From positions 186,001 through 250,000 of the forward strand of contig NZ_OESS01000003.1 of NCBI RefSeq assembly GCF_900240285.1: DNA of 64,000 nt, written 5' to 3'. The notes under the pieces are model-generated. The model saw nothing but the letters and a program-made list of their open reading frames with translations, did not search any database and had not been told where the DNA came from. The stretch is from Halobacillus sp. Marseille-P3879 (GTDB taxonomy: Bacteria; Bacillota; Bacilli; Bacillales; Halobacillaceae). Shown here one piece after another: positions 35,800-45,058 of the stretch. Position 1 is the stretch's first letter; each line of letters begins with the position of its first letter. The position numbers were made by a program, and so were the translations under genes.

Positions 35800-36265
35800 G
35801 ATAACCTATCTTTTACCCAATTGTTTATCTTAGAGGGTATGAGGTTATCACGAATATAGAAAATTTCTTAAGGTGCTGTTGTTTGTATTCTCCCGTAGTA
35901 AGCCATGAATTCGAATGTTATTACAAGGAGTGAGCATAAACAAATAAGGCCAAGTCCAACTCTGCATGCATATTGTATTGAATGCTTCTCCATAAATAAT
36001 TTCCTGGTAAGATGACTACTCACATAATTAGAATGGGTGGTCTTTTTTTGACATTTGGAATGAATTCTTTACTGTAATGTTGGGGAAGGACCCACTTTGA
36101 AATAAAAAGGGTCGCATTATTTGTGAACAAATTTGTAAATTTTAAGAAAATTAAAGGAAATATAGTAAAAAGGTGTTAAAATATATTTCATATCCTATAG
36201 TTTTTCGAGGATGTCCGCGTCTCTTTGTAAGCGTTTTATCAAATTTAGAAGAGGTTGATGAAAAA
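35800..36265. other. non-coding gap with terminator and palindrome
   Basis: About 465 bases. The terminator at 36014-36050 closes the upstream operon. ATTTGT-GA-ACAAAT at 36119-36132 is a short palindrome that may be an operator for the hydroxylase gene. A cre-like TGTAAGCG lies at about 36226 but fits poorly. No gene is seen. Confidence 0.4.
36014..36050 (+). terminator. intrinsic terminator upstream of the hydroxylase
   Basis: GACTACTCA and TGGGTGGTC pair with G-U steps, followed by TTTTTTT. Confidence 0.75.
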
Positions 36266-36901
36266 GTGACAATGCAAGTGAAAGAAGCTTCAATATTTGA
36301 TCACACGGGAAACAAGATTATGACCGAAGACCGGGAGATAGCGATTATCGCCAAAATGGAAGACCCTAAAATCGTTATCCTGGGAAACGTGGTAAGTGAG
36401 GCAGAGTGTGAAGAGATCATTAGTCTTTCGAAAGATCGAATGAACCGATCAAAAATCGGTTCGAGACATGACGTGAGTGACATTCGGACGAGCAGCAGTA
36501 CCTTTCTGACGGAGGATGATGTCACGAGCAGAATCGAAAATCGAATCGCGCAGATTATGAACGTACCCGTTGAACATGGAGAAGGACTTCACATACTGAA
36601 TTATAAACAAGGTCAGGAATATAAAGCACATTACGATTATTTTAAATCAAAGGTCAGAGCAGTGAACAATCCTAGGATCAGTACGCTTGTTCTTTACTTA
36701 AACGATGTAGAAGAGGGAGGAGAAACCTACTTTCCTCAAATGAATCTATCGGTCTCTCCTCATAAAGGAATGGGTGTCTATTTTGAATATTTTTATTCAG
36801 ATCCAGTGGTCAACGAACGTACCCTCCACGGCGGATCCCCGGTTACAGCTGGTGAGAAATGGGCAGCTACGATGTGGGTACGGAGAAAACAATACCGATA
36901 A
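36266..36901 (+). CDS. prolyl 4-hydroxylase-like 2-oxoglutarate/Fe(II) dioxygenase
   Basis: About 211 residues, similar in length and pattern to the soluble P4H of Bacillus anthracis. The iron ligands are His and Asp of YKAHYDYF and the distal His of TLHGGSPV; the 2-oxoglutarate Lys is in GEKWAATMW. IRTSSSTFL, GEGLHILNY, RISTLVLYLNDVEEGGETYFP are family landmarks. It hydroxylates proline in peptides; Bacillus targets include collagen-like and elongation-factor-like proteins, not established here. The reading frame is open from 36173. I prefer GTG 36266 (GAGG 11 nt upstream); ATG 36272 is possible. Confidence 0.87.
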   Translation: MTMQVKEASIFDHTGNKIMTEDREIAIIAKMEDPKIVILGNVVSEAECEEIISLSKDRMNRSKIGSRHDVSDIRTSSSTFLTEDDVTSRIENRIAQIMNVPVEHGEGLHILNYKQGQEYKAHYDYFKSKVRAVNNPRISTLVLYLNDVEEGGETYFPQMNLSVSPHKGMGVYFEYFYSDPVVNERTLHGGSPVTAGEKWAATMWVRRKQYR

Positions 36902-36965
36902 AATTGCTGTGGTAGAGAGGGTATGACTGTACTACAGGCAGTGTTCAATTGTATTTAAATTATTT

Positions 36966-37002
36966 AAGAGATCAATTCAGACGAGGAATTGATCTCTTTT
37001 TG
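36966..37002 (+). terminator. intrinsic terminator after the hydroxylase
   Basis: AAGAGATCAATTC and GAATTGATCTCTT form a perfect 13-bp stem followed by TTTG. Confidence 0.88.
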
Positions 37003-37090
37003 TGTTTTTAAGTAACCATCCCCTCACACCCCTTGCTTTCCTATTCTTCCCATAGTAATCTAAAAGTTCATTGAAGGGAGTGGAGAGACC

Positions 37091-39226
37091 GTGACACGAG
37101 TGGTCATCTTAGCCGAAAAACCCTCTCAAGCAAAAGCTTATGCAGAGGCTTTTACGATACAGGCAAAAACGAAAACATATATTCAATTAAAGCCGGATAA
37201 GACCTTTCCGGACGGCGCCACCATCACGTGGGGAGTCGGTCACCTGGTTGAATTAAAAGAGCCACATGACTATAAAACGGAGTGGAAGCGATGGAAGCTT
37301 GAGCAGCTGCCGATTGTTCCTGATCGTTTCTTAGAAAAAGTGTCTAAGGGAAAATGGGAGCAGTTTCAGGCCGTTAAGCAGCTGTTCCAGCAGGCGGACA
37401 TCATCGTGAATGCAGCCGATGTCGACCGGGAAGGCTCGAATATTTTTTACAGCATTCTCCGCTTAACCGGTGTAAAGGGAAAGCCGATTCAGCGGTTGTG
37501 GATCAATTCCCTTGAAAAGGAAGAAGTTCGTAAAGGGTTTAAGAACTTACAAAATAATGAGAAGGACTTGCGTTTATTTGACGAAGCGAAAGCCCGGCAA
37601 ATCAGTGATTGGCTCGTTGGGATCAATGCCAGCAGGTTGTTTACTTTGCTTTTGCAGAAGAAAGGGTATTCCAGCTATCTGTCGATTGGACGCGTCCAGT
37701 CACCCACCGTTTATTTAATCTATCAACGGCATAAGGAAATCGAAAACTTTGTCTCCGAGCCTTTCTATCAGATTGAGGGGCTTTTTCAAGCGAAAACAGG
37801 TTCTTATAAAGGGCTGGCTGAAATTAAGGAAAAGGATAAGGCGAAGGTGCAGGAACTTATGGACAAGCATGGGTTGAAAGAAAAGGAAGACTTAACGGGA
37901 ATTGTCCAAAAGATTGATCAAAAGACCAAACATCAAAAATCACCGAAGCTGCATTCACTGTCTACCTTACAAAGTGTTGGGAACCGCCGGTGGAAATATA
38001 CGCCGTCACAGGTATTAAAGACGATGCAGAAGCTCTATGAGAAGCGGCTGGTTTCCTATCCGCGGACAGACTGCAATTTTATAACAGAAAGTGAATTTGC
38101 TTACGTAGTGAACAACTTGAATGCCTATCAGGAATTGTTGAATGTCGCTTTTACCCCTGTGTCTTTAAAACCAAACAAACGGTTCGTCAACTCAAGTAAA
38201 GTTCAGGAACACTATGCGATTATTCCGACAAAATCCGTACCAACAGAGAAGAAACTGAATGGGCTAAGCCAGGAGGAGCGCAATATTTACAATGAAGTGC
38301 TGGCAACGACTCTTGCGATGTTTCACTCGGACTACGTATATGAAGAGACGGTGATTTTCACCCATGTTCACGATTTGCCTTTTAAATCTACGGGCCGAAG
38401 AGAAGTGAAAAGGGGATGGAAAGAGCTGTTTCCAAAGCTTTCTCAATCAAAACAGGAGAAGGAAGCTTTTCTTCCAAATGTTGAAAAAGGGGAAGAAACA
38501 GGGGCGCGTCTTCATATAAAAGAGAGTATGACACAGCCGCCAAAGCCTTATACTGAAGGTCAGTTGATCAATATGATGAAAACGTGCGGGAAACTCGTGA
38601 ATGATGAAGAAGACGTGGAGATTTTAAAAGAAGTTGAAGGCCTGGGAACAGAAGCCACCCGCTCCAGCATTATTGAAACGATTAAGGCGCAGAAGTATAT
38701 CGAAGTGAAAAAGAACAACGTATATGTTACAGATAAAGGAATTATGCTTTGTGAAGCGATTGAAGGGACGCTGTTATCAAGTCCTTCCCTTACAGCGAAG
38801 TGGGAATCGTATTTAAAGAAAATCGGAAGCGGCGAAGGTTCAAAGCAGGTTTTTCTTAAGCAGACAGGGCAATTTATTGAGAAATTAATTCAAGAAACCC
38901 CCGACTCGATTCAGCAGGTGTACGTTCGAGCGACTGAAGGGAAAAAGAAATGGAATGAACCGATCGCTAAATGTCCTGCCTGCGCTTCTGGCTCGATCAT
39001 GGATCGATACAAATTCTACGCTTGCTCCAACTACAAAGAAGGATGTAAAGTGACATTTCCTAAGAGGTTAGCGGGAAAAACGTTAACGAACCATATGATT
39101 AAAACGTTATGCGAGCAGAAGCGTACCCGGGTGCTCAAAGGGTTTAAAGGAAAGAAAACGTTTAGTACTGCTTTAACACTTGATGAAGATTACAAGATTA
39201 AATTTGATTTTAAAAAGAAAGCTTGA
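37091..39226 (+). CDS. topB: DNA topoisomerase III
   Basis: 711 residues, a type IA topoisomerase. The Toprim domain shows VVILAEKPSQAKAYAEAF, WGVGHLVEL and the metal-binding NAADVDREGSNI. The active-site Tyr is at about residue 323 in SYPRTDCNFI. A C-terminal zinc-ribbon-like module (CPACASG...YACSNYKEGCKVTFP) follows, as in Bacillus TopB. It decatenates replication and recombination intermediates. The GTG start has GGGAGTGGAGAG upstream. It is a single gene between hairpins. Confidence 0.94.
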   Translation: MTRVVILAEKPSQAKAYAEAFTIQAKTKTYIQLKPDKTFPDGATITWGVGHLVELKEPHDYKTEWKRWKLEQLPIVPDRFLEKVSKGKWEQFQAVKQLFQQADIIVNAADVDREGSNIFYSILRLTGVKGKPIQRLWINSLEKEEVRKGFKNLQNNEKDLRLFDEAKARQISDWLVGINASRLFTLLLQKKGYSSYLSIGRVQSPTVYLIYQRHKEIENFVSEPFYQIEGLFQAKTGSYKGLAEIKEKDKAKVQELMDKHGLKEKEDLTGIVQKIDQKTKHQKSPKLHSLSTLQSVGNRRWKYTPSQVLKTMQKLYEKRLVSYPRTDCNFITESEFAYVVNNLNAYQELLNVAFTPVSLKPNKRFVNSSKVQEHYAIIPTKSVPTEKKLNGLSQEERNIYNEVLATTLAMFHSDYVYEETVIFTHVHDLPFKSTGRREVKRGWKELFPKLSQSKQEKEAFLPNVEKGEETGARLHIKESMTQPPKPYTEGQLINMMKTCGKLVNDEEDVEILKEVEGLGTEATRSSIIETIKAQKYIEVKKNNVYVTDKGIMLCEAIEGTLLSSPSLTAKWESYLKKIGSGEGSKQVFLKQTGQFIEKLIQETPDSIQQVYVRATEGKKKWNEPIAKCPACASGSIMDRYKFYACSNYKEGCKVTFPKRLAGKTLTNHMIKTLCEQKRTRVLKGFKGKKTFSTALTLDEDYKIKFDFKKKA

Positions 39227-39234
39227 ATGTTGAG

Positions 39235-39268
39235 GCCTGGCTCCTGACGAATTTAGTTGGGATCAGGC
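39235..39268 (+). terminator. hairpin after topB
   Basis: CCTG-CTCC pairs with GGGA-CAGG. The following tract (ATCTTCT) is only moderately T-rich, so termination may be partial. Confidence 0.45.
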
Positions 39269-39319
39269 ATCTTCTATATATGTTACGATACCTCAAGGAA
39301 AACATAGGAGGAAATTACA

Positions 39320-40504
39320 ATGACGAGAAAGCTCTACTACATAGATCCATATCAAATGGATTTTGAATCAAAGGTAATCAAAATAGATGAAGATGAGCGT
39401 GGTTTTTACGTCGTGCTCGAAGAAACAGCATTTTACCCAACGGGAGGCGGGCAGCCTCACGATATAGGAACGTTGAATGGAGTCAAAGTGTTCGATGTCG
39501 AAGAAGCAGAAGACGGGGTGCGTCATTATACAAAAGAAAAGCTTCCGTACGGTGTAGTAAATGTACATGGAAGCATCGATCAGGAGCGTCGAGTCGACCA
39601 TATGCAGCAGCATTCCGGCCAGCATATCATTTCAGCGGTCTTCCATGACCAGTTCGGTATCCCGACAACGAGCTTCCATCTAGGAAAAGACACGGCGACG
39701 ATCGATTTGGATACAGAGCATCTTAACGACGATCTTTTAAAGAAGGCAGAAGAGCAGGTGAACAAAATCATTCGTGATAACATGCCGGTAGAAACGAAAT
39801 GGATGTCCGTTAAAGAGGCGGCGGGGTATCCACTTCGCAAACCGCTTGCCGTCGATGGGGAAGTTCGGCTTGTAGTGATTCCCGGCATTGATTACAACGG
39901 CTGTGGAGGCACACACCCGAACTTCACGGGGGAAGTCATGGCGGTTAAGTTCTTGGGATGGACCAAGAACAAGAAGCAGGTGCGTCTGGAGTTTGTCTGC
40001 GGCCAGCGTGTGCTGGATAAGCTCGGACAGAAGCATCAGGTAGTAACTGGAATGAAACGGATCGTGCCAAAACCGGAACATCAGCTTGTGGAGGAAGTCT
40101 ACGAGATGATAAAGGTGAGCAAGGAGAAAGACAAGCGAATCGCCGAGCTTGAAGAGCAGCTGCTTCAGCATGAGGCCCGTGAAATTCTTTCAGCTTCACA
40201 GGGGGAAAGAGTAATCCAGCGTTTTTTCAAAGCTCGTTCGATCAAAGTGCTTCAGTCTTTGGGAAAAGCGATCATTGAAGAAGCCTCTAATGCCTATCTT
40301 ATTCTTGTTAGTGAACAGGACCATCAGCTTCAGTTTGTGCTGGCTCATGGAGCAGACGTTAACCGAAATATGAATGAGGTTGCCCAACAAATCCTGCCCC
40401 TTATAGAAGGAAAAGGCGGAGGCAAACCGAATTTCGTACAAGGAGGTGGAAAAAAAGTTATAGACGGGGAGACTTTTGCTGAACGAGTTAAAGCCCTTTT
40501 ATAA
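39320..40504 (+). CDS. alanyl-tRNA editing protein (AlaX, long form with DHHA1)
   Basis: 394 residues resembling the editing and C-terminal domains of alanyl-tRNA synthetase. TAFYPTGGGQPHDIG, the zinc-binding HMQQHSGQHI, and CGGTHPNFTGEV give the zinc ligands His, His, Cys and His. A coiled coil (about 255-285, KEKDKRIAELEEQLLQHEA) leads to a DHHA1-type end (GGGKPNFVQGGGK). It hydrolyses Ser-tRNA(Ala) or Gly-tRNA(Ala) that escapes synthetase proofreading. TAGGAGG precedes the ATG. It is monocistronic. Confidence 0.9.
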   Translation: MTRKLYYIDPYQMDFESKVIKIDEDERGFYVVLEETAFYPTGGGQPHDIGTLNGVKVFDVEEAEDGVRHYTKEKLPYGVVNVHGSIDQERRVDHMQQHSGQHIISAVFHDQFGIPTTSFHLGKDTATIDLDTEHLNDDLLKKAEEQVNKIIRDNMPVETKWMSVKEAAGYPLRKPLAVDGEVRLVVIPGIDYNGCGGTHPNFTGEVMAVKFLGWTKNKKQVRLEFVCGQRVLDKLGQKHQVVTGMKRIVPKPEHQLVEEVYEMIKVSKEKDKRIAELEEQLLQHEAREILSASQGERVIQRFFKARSIKVLQSLGKAIIEEASNAYLILVSEQDHQLQFVLAHGADVNRNMNEVAQQILPLIEGKGGGKPNFVQGGGKKVIDGETFAERVKALL

Positions 40505-40507
40505 TAC

Positions 40508-40542
40508 AGTGCCTGATTCGCAGCAGAATCAGGCACTTTTTA
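40508..40542 (+). terminator. intrinsic terminator after alaX
   Basis: A perfect 12-bp stem (AGTGCCTGATTC and complement) is followed by TTTTTA. Confidence 0.88.
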
Positions 40543-40567
40543 TATGTAACAGTATAATTAAGTTTTA

Positions 40568-40765
40568 CTAAAACTTTCTTACGTGAACAGGATCTACTGT
40601 ACTGGATAGAGGATATTTAACCCGGAACTTACGATTGATGGCATGAATTAACTCATGCTTTGCTTCCTCAGAGGCAATTTCTCCTTCTTTAATATCCTGA
40701 TGGTTCATTCTTACTTCAAAGTCAATCTGGTGATGCTTGTAATGGATCTTCCCTGAAACAATCAT
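40568..40765 (-). CDS. small conserved-looking protein, function unknown
   Basis: 65 residues. A very good ribosome site (AAAAGGAGGAAAACA) precedes the ATG on the minus strand, which is the main reason to accept it. The sequence (IHYKHHQIDFEVRMNHQDIKEG, then HELIHAINRKFRVKYP) is charged, with no membrane segment. It reads as a beta hairpin followed by a helix. No family is recognised. It converges on alaX. Confidence 0.65.
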   Translation of the reverse strand: MIVSGKIHYKHHQIDFEVRMNHQDIKEGEIASEEAKHELIHAINRKFRVKYPLSSTVDPVHVRKF

Positions 40766-40968
40766 TGTTTTCCTCCTTTTGAATCTACTAGGCTAGCTGA
40801 ATTCCCTGCAGCAAGATAATACCCGAAGGTCTTTTTACTCAAACTCGCACCTGCCAATCCATGGACAAGGGCTGCTTAGAACTATTCAAATTAGGATAGA
40901 CTAATTTGTGCTTTCACGTGTTATGATTAGGATCTTAATATTTTTCGAAGCGAATTGGAGGTTTATCT

Positions 40969-41490
40969 ATGGATAATAATGATCTATTAATTAGAATAAG
41001 GTATGCTCTTGATATAAAAGATCGAGATATGCTTGAAATATTTAAACTTGGCGGCGTTGATTTAACAAAAGAAGATGTGTTAAAAGTACTTACAAAATCA
41101 GATGACAGCTATGAAGATGAGGACGATGATGAGGCAGAAGAGAATGAAGATCATATGAAGTGTACGAATAGTATGTTCGAATCCTTTTTAAATGGCTTTA
41201 TTACGTTCAAAAGGGGACCGCAGGAGCCAAAACCTGGACAGCCGCACAAGCCCGATCGGTCAATAAAGAACGCAGCAAATGTAAATAACGTCATGCTAAA
41301 AAAAGTGAAAATTGCACTCAAGTTAACGAGTGAGGATATCATTGACATTTTAGATAAAGCAGGAGTCACCATCACAAAAGGGGAATTAAGCGCGTTATTA
41401 AGAAAAGAAGGTCACAAAAATTATAAGGTGTTCGGTGATCAATATGCGAGAAATTTTCTGAAAGGGTTAGCAATAAAATATAGAGGCTGA
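40969..41490 (+). CDS. DUF1456 (YehS-like) protein
   Basis: 173 residues made of two related halves, each starting with N-x3-L-x-I/K-x-R/K: DNNDLLIRIRYALDIKDRDMLEIFKLGGVDLTKEDVLKVL and NNVMLKKVKIALKLTSEDIIDILDKAGVTITKGELSALL. An acidic linker (SYEDEDDDEAEENED) separates them. This two-repeat layout is that of DUF1456 proteins. The function is unknown; a nucleic-acid or protein-binding helical role is suggested for such repeats. GGAGGT lies 10 nt before the ATG. Confidence 0.8.
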   Translation: MDNNDLLIRIRYALDIKDRDMLEIFKLGGVDLTKEDVLKVLTKSDDSYEDEDDDEAEENEDHMKCTNSMFESFLNGFITFKRGPQEPKPGQPHKPDRSIKNAANVNNVMLKKVKIALKLTSEDIIDILDKAGVTITKGELSALLRKEGHKNYKVFGDQYARNFLKGLAIKYRG

Positions 41491-41508
41491 GAAGGCTGTT
41501 TAAGAAAA

Positions 41509-41558
41509 AATGCCTGGCCACCCTGGGATAACTATTTGACAAAGGGATGCCAGGCATT
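41509..41558 (-). terminator. hairpin oriented towards the minus strand
   Basis: AATGCCTGGC (41509-41518) pairs perfectly with GCCAGGCATT (41549-41558). The T-run (TTTTTTCTTA) is on the minus-strand side; the plus-strand side has none. There is no minus-strand gene in the segment it would terminate. Confidence 0.6.
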
Positions 41559-41694
41559 ATGTCTGCAAAGGTGTTAACCGGCCATTAAAAGTTTGTTTAC
41601 AAGATGTAATTTTTAAAGTGAGTTGTTTATGCTATCTTTAGAATGGTAATAAATTCTATAATTACTAATGATTTTTTCGTGGAGGCATGATGGA

Positions 41695-43302
41695 ATGAAG
41701 CGACCCGCACCTTTGTTTTTCTTCCTTACGCTTTTATTTTTCTTATTTATACCGGGTGTATCTGAAGCTGAGGAAGTAGATGCTGCGGCTGATCTTGCCC
41801 TGGATTTGGTCGGTGAAAATGATCAAGGATATATTACATCTGAGCTTGTCCAGTATGTGTATAAAGAATCAAAGTCGATTTATCTCCCCAGGAGTGCCGC
41901 TGATCAGTGGGTGGAAGGAGAAGAGGTTGAAAGTCTTCAAGCTGGTGATGTGGTATTTTTTCAGGGGAGTCATTTAATGTCAGGGATTTACATAAACGAC
42001 GGCCGCTTCGTAATCGTTACGAGCGAAGGGATTTCCGAGAGAAATTTGGAGACCAGCGAATATTGGTCCAATGCATATCAAGGGGCCAAGCGGCATTCGG
42101 AGGATAGTTCTCCCCCTTCCTCAGACAATGAGATTGTAGAGAAGGCGAAAAGCTTAATTGGGACTCCTTACAAACGAAATGGGTCCAGCCCAGACGAAGG
42201 GTTTAATTCAGGCGGTTTTGTTTACTATGTGTTTAAAGAGGTGACAGGAAGCTGGCTGTCGAAACGCCCCTCTTCACTACTTGAAGCGGGCATGGATGTG
42301 GAAAAAGATAATCTGAAGATAGGGGACCTTGTCTTTTTTGAAAATGACGAGCAGGAACAGATCTCAGGCATTTATTCAGGGGATAACCAGTTTATCATCG
42401 CCACTTCATCCGGGGTCCAGGAAAGGAATTTGAGATACCACAGTTATTATGCAGACCGTTATATAGGTGCTTCTCGTTTTACTAAAGAGATCCTGGAAAA
42501 ATCTAATCCCGACATGTATTCGGACCATGGACACCCAGCCGTAAAAGAAGCGATGAATTATTTAGGAACGCCTTATTTATTGACAGGCAGCACTTTGGAA
42601 GCATTTGATTGTTCTTTCCTCGTACAAATGGTATTCCGTGACTCAATGGACATATATTTGCCCCGGATCACTTACAAACAGTGGAAAGTAGGCGAAGATC
42701 TCAATATTGATGAATATGAGCTTGGTAACGATCAGCTTACCCCTGGAGATGTGCTGTTTTTCTCAGGCACATGGCAGGAAGGGATTTCACACTCGGCGAT
42801 CTATTTAGGTAACGATTACATTGTACATGCTACCGGTGAAGAAGGGCAGACGACCATTTCTTATATGAGCGAGTATTGGCGTGATCACTATACCGGTGCT
42901 AAAAGCTTTGATGATATTGCCATTCAATATGAAAGTGAAGCGGTTTATGAAGCGCTCCAGCTGGTAGGGACAAAGTATACTCAAGGAGGCGAATCGTCTG
43001 AAGAAGGCTTTGACACGGGCGGATTCGTTCAATATGTGTATAACGAAGCCTGGCAGTATGAATTGCCTCGGTATGGCAGGCAGCAATGGGAGGAAGGAAC
43101 TAAAGTATCCAGAGACGATGCGGAGCCCGGTGATATTTTCTTTTTCCAGGGCGCAAGTATAATCCCGGCCATTTACGTTGGAAACAATCAAATGATAGTC
43201 GCGACTAATTCCTATGGAGTTGCCCTCATAGATTTAACAACGAGTGATTATTGGCCATCACGTTATATCGGTGCAAGAACGTATGATACGGAAAGTGAAT
43301 AG
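41695..43302 (+). CDS. secreted protein with four NlpC/P60-like units, one catalytically intact
   Basis: 535 residues. A signal peptide (KRPAPLFFFLTLLFFLFIPGVSEA) precedes four similar units at about 28-135, 145-265, 280-400 and 414-535. Unit 3 has the full NlpC/P60 triad: Cys306 (AFDCSFLV), His366 (ISHSAIYLG) and His378 (YIVHATG). In units 1, 2 and 4 the Cys position is Thr48, Ser172 and Thr441, and both His are lost (SGIY, SGIY, PAIY). Unit 3 probably cleaves a gamma-D-Glu-diamino acid bond in cell-wall peptide while the others bind. ATG 41695 follows GGAGG at 9 nt. There is no LysM or SH3 wall-binding domain, so the degenerate units may fill that role. Confidence 0.88.
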   Translation: MKRPAPLFFFLTLLFFLFIPGVSEAEEVDAAADLALDLVGENDQGYITSELVQYVYKESKSIYLPRSAADQWVEGEEVESLQAGDVVFFQGSHLMSGIYINDGRFVIVTSEGISERNLETSEYWSNAYQGAKRHSEDSSPPSSDNEIVEKAKSLIGTPYKRNGSSPDEGFNSGGFVYYVFKEVTGSWLSKRPSSLLEAGMDVEKDNLKIGDLVFFENDEQEQISGIYSGDNQFIIATSSGVQERNLRYHSYYADRYIGASRFTKEILEKSNPDMYSDHGHPAVKEAMNYLGTPYLLTGSTLEAFDCSFLVQMVFRDSMDIYLPRITYKQWKVGEDLNIDEYELGNDQLTPGDVLFFSGTWQEGISHSAIYLGNDYIVHATGEEGQTTISYMSEYWRDHYTGAKSFDDIAIQYESEAVYEALQLVGTKYTQGGESSEEGFDTGGFVQYVYNEAWQYELPRYGRQQWEEGTKVSRDDAEPGDIFFFQGASIIPAIYVGNNQMIVATNSYGVALIDLTTSDYWPSRYIGARTYDTESE

Positions 43303-43669
43303 AACTCTGTATAGGACCCAGCTTTACTAGTGAGATGATCCTCTTTTGATGATTTCTAAAAGACAAGACAGAACAAACCACCACCTCATGTGAAATTTTT
43401 TATGAGGTGGTGGTTTTTTTATGAAGAAGGGAATTTCTTATTCAGGAGAAGTGAGTGTTGTATGGGGGTGACTTCTTATCTATCATTAATTCACCTTGGA
43501 ATTGAGTACAATTTTTTCTCTTTCTAAAGCTAAAGGTGTTTTATATTAAATGAGAAATTAACTTCAGTAGATTAAAGGGATGAACTGGTTTTTGTTTAAT
43601 ATGTAGGTAAGAGGGTTAAAGTGATCTTTCCTTTTCTAAATAGAGTGATAATATTCGGAGGGATAATCA
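43303..43669. other. non-coding gap
   Basis: It holds the terminator at 43376-43420. The remainder is AT-rich with no recognised gene, and leads to the regulator remnant at 43670. Confidence 0.4.
43376..43420 (+). terminator. intrinsic terminator after the NlpC/P60 gene
   Basis: A perfect 14-bp stem (AACCACCACCTCAT and complement) is followed by a run of T. Confidence 0.9.
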
Positions 43670-43850
43670 ATGATTAACGTGCTAATAGTTGAGGAAGTTC
43701 AACTAGTAAGAAAAGGGTTGTTGTTTGCTTTACCGTGGAGTGATTTCAATATTCAAGTTGTAGGTGAAGCAAACAATGGAAACAAGGAGCTATCGAGGAA
43801 GTGAAAGAGGAAACCTCACAAAAAAGGATGAACAGTAGATCTAATAACTT
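43670..43850 (+). pseudogene. response-regulator remnant
   Basis: An ATG with CGGAGGG upstream opens 44 codons: MINVLIVEEVQLVRKGLLFA then LPWSDFNIQVVGEANNG. This is the first 40 residues of a receiver domain of the YesN/AraC-type response regulators. The frame stops at 43804. In the next frame AIEEVKEETSQKRMNS continues, so a frameshift occurred near 43792. The phosphoacceptor Asp and the DNA-binding domain are absent, so it cannot work as a regulator. Confidence 0.7.
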
Positions 43851-43882
43851 AATTGTGTTTTGTTTGCTTAGAGATAAGGGTA

Positions 43883-43919
43883 CAAAAAACCATTTAGATA
43901 AGGAATATCTAAATGGTTT
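43883..43919 (-). terminator. intrinsic terminator of the lnr-type operon
   Basis: A 14-bp perfect stem (AAACCATTTAGATA and complement) is followed by TTTTTTGTA on the minus strand, after the last permease stop. Confidence 0.85.
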
Positions 43920-43954
43920 TAACTAATCTTATGTGAGGAAACCATTATTAAAGG

Positions 43955-45058
43955 TCAATTCGATCTGCGTTCCACGAGATTAATCCCGATTCCCATAGCA
44001 ATAACTCCGATAAGAATCATTAATATAAGAGGCTGGGTGATGTCGCTCCAGGTTCCATCATGCATGACAACGCTTAAGATCGCATCCATTGCATGGGAAA
44101 GTGGAAACAGGTCACCAATAAATATCAGAACACGGTTGTTAATTGTTCCCGGCATCATATAAGCTCCGCTAATTAATGGAATAATCGGAATAACCGATGG
44201 ATAAACGGCGTAAAATTGTTCAGGTTTCTTAATGATCCCTGTCAATAATGTGGCGACACTTACCATACTAAAGGTAAAGAAGGCAATAATGATAATTAAC
44301 AGGTCTAGTCGTTCACCAATGTCATAGTTTAAAACATATTTAAAAATGAGAATCACACTCAGCGTTTGAACAAAACCGATAAAGCAAGCGTAAGCAATGT
44401 ATGCTGCATACATACCCGTTTTTGAAACAGGTGATAAAATCATCCGATCCCATAAGCCATACACTTTATCTTTCATAATATTGTTCACTCGAAAGCCGAT
44501 GATAAACATGGCAACTAACAGGGTAAAGGCAAACATTAATTGGGTTGCCATATCATAACTGGAAAGTTCGTCACCTGTTGTAGATACAACTTCCATTTTT
44601 AACGGGGGGTCATCGAGCTTTGTCGTAATATCGGTTCTTAAACCATCAGGATCTTCCGCCTGTTCAACAGCTGCTTGGATGTATGCTTCTTTTTCAAAGA
44701 CTTTTCTTACATGTTGCTCAACGTAGGGAACTGTTGGTAAATTAGATGTTTTAATAAGTTGATAATCATCTTCAAATAGCTTCACGGCCGCGTCCGAGCG
44801 TCCTTCTTGGACATCCTCTCTTGCTTCTGCTGGATCTGTTGTGATGAATTTCAGATTATTTTCTTCATTTAAAAGGGGCTCCCATTTTTCCTCAATAGCT
44901 TGTGCATTATCTTCTTCACTAAATATTGAGATCGAAGTAGGCGCCTGCGTTCCATCTGTGAAAATGAGCGTTACTCCAATACTAGCTGCCATAAATATAA
45001 TGATCAGAAGCGGGTTGCGGCGTTCCTTCACCAGTTGTGCTAAAAACACTGAAATCAT
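43955..45058 (-). CDS. lnrN: ABC-2 type permease, LnrN-like
   Basis: 367 residues: one N-terminal helix, a large extracellular segment (about 35-165), then five to six helices. VYGLWDRMILSPVSKTGMYAAYIAY and YPSVIPIIPLISGAYMMPG are typical of ABC-2 drug-export permeases. It overlaps the preceding permease by 4 nt. In Bacillus LnrLMN this class of subunit exports linearmycin and related polyenes from the membrane. The symbol follows synteny; substrate is inferred. Confidence 0.8.
   Translation of the reverse strand: MISVFLAQLVKERRNPLLIIIFMAASIGVTLIFTDGTQAPTSISIFSEEDNAQAIEEKWEPLLNEENNLKFITTDPAEAREDVQEGRSDAAVKLFEDDYQLIKTSNLPTVPYVEQHVRKVFEKEAYIQAAVEQAEDPDGLRTDITTKLDDPPLKMEVVSTTGDELSSYDMATQLMFAFTLLVAMFIIGFRVNNIMKDKVYGLWDRMILSPVSKTGMYAAYIAYACFIGFVQTLSVILIFKYVLNYDIGERLDLLIIIIAFFTFSMVSVATLLTGIIKKPEQFYAVYPSVIPIIPLISGAYMMPGTINNRVLIFIGDLFPLSHAMDAILSVVMHDGTWSDITQPLILMILIGVIAMGIGINLVERRSN

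Noticed and set aside
36224-36240. cre-like TGTAAGCGTTTTAT before the hydroxylase gene
   Set aside because: The last positions deviate from the CcpA consensus, and hydroxylase genes are not usual targets.
42805-43191. A 128-codon minus-strand frame
   Set aside because: It is a shadow of the third and fourth NlpC/P60-like units.
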